Positions 61,921-64,000 of a stretch of DNA of 64,000 nt are shown piece after piece. Made by a program: the position numbers and the translations under genes. Under the pieces are notes generated by a model, which was not told the origin of the DNA, did not search any database, and saw only the letters and a list, made by a program, of their open reading frames with translations. Location of the stretch: the NCBI GenBank assembly GCA_023512835.1, contig CM042091.1, forward strand, positions 2,862,553-2,926,552, written 5' to 3'. The stretch is from Taxillus chinensis. Its lineage: Eukaryota > Streptophyta > Magnoliopsida > Santalales > Loranthaceae. How positions within the stretch are numbered: the first letter of the stretch is position 1; each line of letters opens with the position of its first letter.

Positions 61921-64000
61921 ATGGCTCCACAAATCGCAGCACTCGAAGGCGACGCTGCGATCGAACGAGAGATGAAGTTCCCTTCATTTCCATACAAACC
62001 CTACTCTATTCAGATCGATTTCATGACCGCCCTCTATCAGTCTCTCGATCGAGGCGGCATCGCAATGCTTGAAAGCCCCACCGGTAAACCATATCATTCC
62101 CCCCCCCACCCCTCCCTATCATCTTTCTTTGTTCTTCGATTACTGTTATTGTAGTCCGCGTGTCGGGTCGACGATTGATTCAGTCATCGCATGCTGTTAC
62201 AGGGACTGGTAAAACCCTCAGCATCATTTGCAGTGCTTTTCAGTGGCTCGTCGACCAAACAAAAAAACCCAAGGCGGAGGTTGGCTCCCACAAGGACCAA
62301 AAGTCCGGAGATTCCGATGACGAGCCTGATTGGTTGAAAAACTTCGCCGTGGAGAAGGCCGATCGGGTTCCAGAAATAGGGATGAAGATGAAGATTAAGA
62401 AAAAGACAGGGGCTGGGTCGAACAAATTCGGTAGGATATTATGTCGTAGCAAAGAAGAGAGAGTGTTTGATGGAGTAAAATCGAGTGACAATATGAAAAC
62501 TGAGGATAAGAATGGTTATGTGGTCGAGATGAATGATGAAGTGTTTCTGGTGGATGAGTATGAGAGCGAAGAAGAAGGTGGTGAGGGGGGTTTGAAACGC
62601 AAGGGTGGCGGGTTTTGCAGTACTTCTTCCAGTGACGATAGTGATGATGACGGCGACGATGGGGAGGGGGATAGGCTGAAGATTTATTTTTGTAGCAGGA
62701 CTCATTCACAGCTTTCGCAGTTTGTGCAGGAGTTGAAAAAGACTGAATTTGCTAACGAGTTGAATGTGATTTCACTGGGGTCTAGGAAGAATTTCTGCAT
62801 CAATGATGGTATGCCCATCTATAGCAATAATTTGGAGGACTTAAGTTGAAATTTGGAGGACTTTGGCATTCGTGAAATCCTAGAAATAATTCTCCGACAT
62901 TAATTCGTTGTGGTTACCCTAGTTATCTGTTGTAGACTACAGTGTGGAGCGTCTTTTAATGTCCCTGAACTCATGTGTAGAGCAAGATAAGCCTTTCAAA
63001 TTTCCATATGGAATCCAAACAATTTTTTGTATATTAGCAAAGTAGCATTTGTATTTTCTTGACTCCGTTCCTTGTGAATTTTTTTCTAGAGGTTTTGAAG
63101 CTTAGGATCACACCTCAGATCAACGAAAGGTGTTTGGAGCTTCAAAAGAACACGAAAAATGGAGTTTCAAAAATCAAGGTCATAGGCAAGAGCTGATCGC
63201 TAACTACTTTGTCAAAAAATAGTTGTTTTTTTAATTTTTTTTATGCTTTGCACAGTCATCATTAACTAACTACTTGGTCCAAAAATAGTTGCATTGTTTA
63301 AATTAACAAATTCTGCATCTACATATACATGGGTTTTTTAATTCACTACTCCGATGTTCCCAATCTTGGAAACCTCAACTTTGCATATGGATGTTATACA
63401 CAACTAAACTATATTTGGAAAAATGACATTAAATTTGCAGATAGAGGGAGACGTTTGAGCTGAATTTGTTTTTAATATCTTGGGAGTTCATCTTTTGCCT
63501 GCTTTGCATCTTGTAGGCTATATTCTACTTTCACATAGATATTAATTTACCAGGAGCCAGTGAGCTCTACATATAGGAACCACTAATGTTGCCGAATATG
63601 TCTGAACTTGTCCCCTTTCTCTTATGTTCGATTCATTAGCCACCTCATGCCAAGTTTCTACTATGTGTCCATCTCCAAACAAATTGGCACTTTTGGCGCC
63701 AAATGATAAAAATTCAGTTTATATAGCCTGATGATACACCCATAATTTTCATAACCTTCTATATCTTGGGTTGATAAATATGCTCAATGCTTCTGCTCTG
63801 AAAATTGCATGTCATTACAGATGTAGTACATCGACCAGTTCTTTAGATTTACATCCTCATATGGTTAGTGTTATGGTTTTCTTGGCAGGATTGAATCTTG
63901 ATAAAGAGTTTCAATGTACTAAAAAATCCAACTTACTTGGGCTTGATGGGTTTCCATGACTGAAGTGACATTGTTCATTTGCAGAGTGTTGATGCTGGGG
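61921..64000 (+). CDS. DDX11: DDX11/CHL1-type ATP-dependent DNA helicase, 5' part
   Basis: XPD/FANCJ-type Fe-S superfamily 2 helicase; DDX11/CHL1 acts in sister-chromatid cohesion and replication-fork maintenance. Exons found: 61921-62083, 62203-62808, 63090-63178 and 63985-64000 onward, GT-AG with matching phases, leaving about 291 codons in the window. The N-terminus carries KFPSFPYKPYSIQIDFM (Q-motif region). Walker A (SPTGTGKT) is split by intron 1 between its Thr-Gly and Gly codons. An acidic, Ser-rich insert (about residues 80-225; DDSDDDGDDGEGD) separates it from motif Ia, KIYFCSRTHSQLSQFV. The sequence then reads SLGSRKNFCINDE and RITPQINERCLELQK, the start of the Fe-S cysteine region. 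The rest lies past the right edge. DDX11 is preferred over RTEL1 and FANCJ because of the N-terminus and the acidic insert. Confidence 0.94.

Noticed and set aside
1..64000. CRISPR arrays, operons, biosynthetic clusters or other prokaryote-style systems
   Set aside because: This is intron-containing plant nuclear DNA; the repeats seen are microsatellites, tandem duplications and transposon debris.

Overview
The window is nuclear DNA from a flowering plant. It is AT-rich, its genes are split by short GT-AG introns, it has long TC/GA, TA and A/T tracts, and it encodes a chloroplast photosystem I subunit, a GLABRA2-type HD-ZIP IV factor, a plant-only PRONE RopGEF and a TOM1-like VHS-GAT protein. 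Protein features fit a dicot; the species cannot be read from the sequence. All exon boundaries were worked out by hand from splice sites, reading phase and family similarity, with no transcript data.

Layout. 1-4198 (-): 5' part of a TOM1-like (TOL) VHS-GAT gene running off the left edge. 7685-7758 (-): a nuclear tRNA-Asn(GUU). About 7830-10346 (+): a decayed, truncated copy of a long-form tRNase Z gene. 10.35-25.8 kb: a 15-kb desert with only simple repeats. 25807-30333 (+): complete ten-exon GLABRA2-like gene. 30977-31823 (+): complete three-exon PSAH gene. 32424-35103 (-): complete seven-exon RopGEF gene, convergent with PSAH, with two apparent GC-AG introns. 35.1-42.97 kb: intergenic, with a decayed Ty3/Gypsy integrase fragment and a ~265-bp tandem duplication. 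42971-50929 (-): complete twelve-exon TauE/SafE-family transporter gene whose 4.67-kb intron 8 carries LINE and Ty1/Copia remnants. 54533-54982 (-): single-exon gene for a small acidic protein of unknown function. 57815-59013 (-): complete ribosomal protein eL37 gene whose first coding exon is just the ATG. 61921-64000 (+): 5' part of a DDX11/CHL1-type helicase gene running off the right edge.

The genes do not form a pathway or cluster; they are ordinary, independently regulated plant genes (endosomal sorting, epidermal fate, photosystem I, ROP signalling, membrane transport, translation, genome maintenance). Several promoters suit their genes: a telo box and four site II elements at eL37, E2F-type sites at the helicase, a G-box at PSAH, and GA/CT-rich leaders at four genes.

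I found no convincing previously undescribed system. The observations most worth checking are the two GC-AG introns in the RopGEF gene, the tRNase Z relic next to a tRNA gene with an imperfect acceptor stem, the transposon-filled transporter intron, the E2F sites at the helicase, and the 42-base poly-C run.
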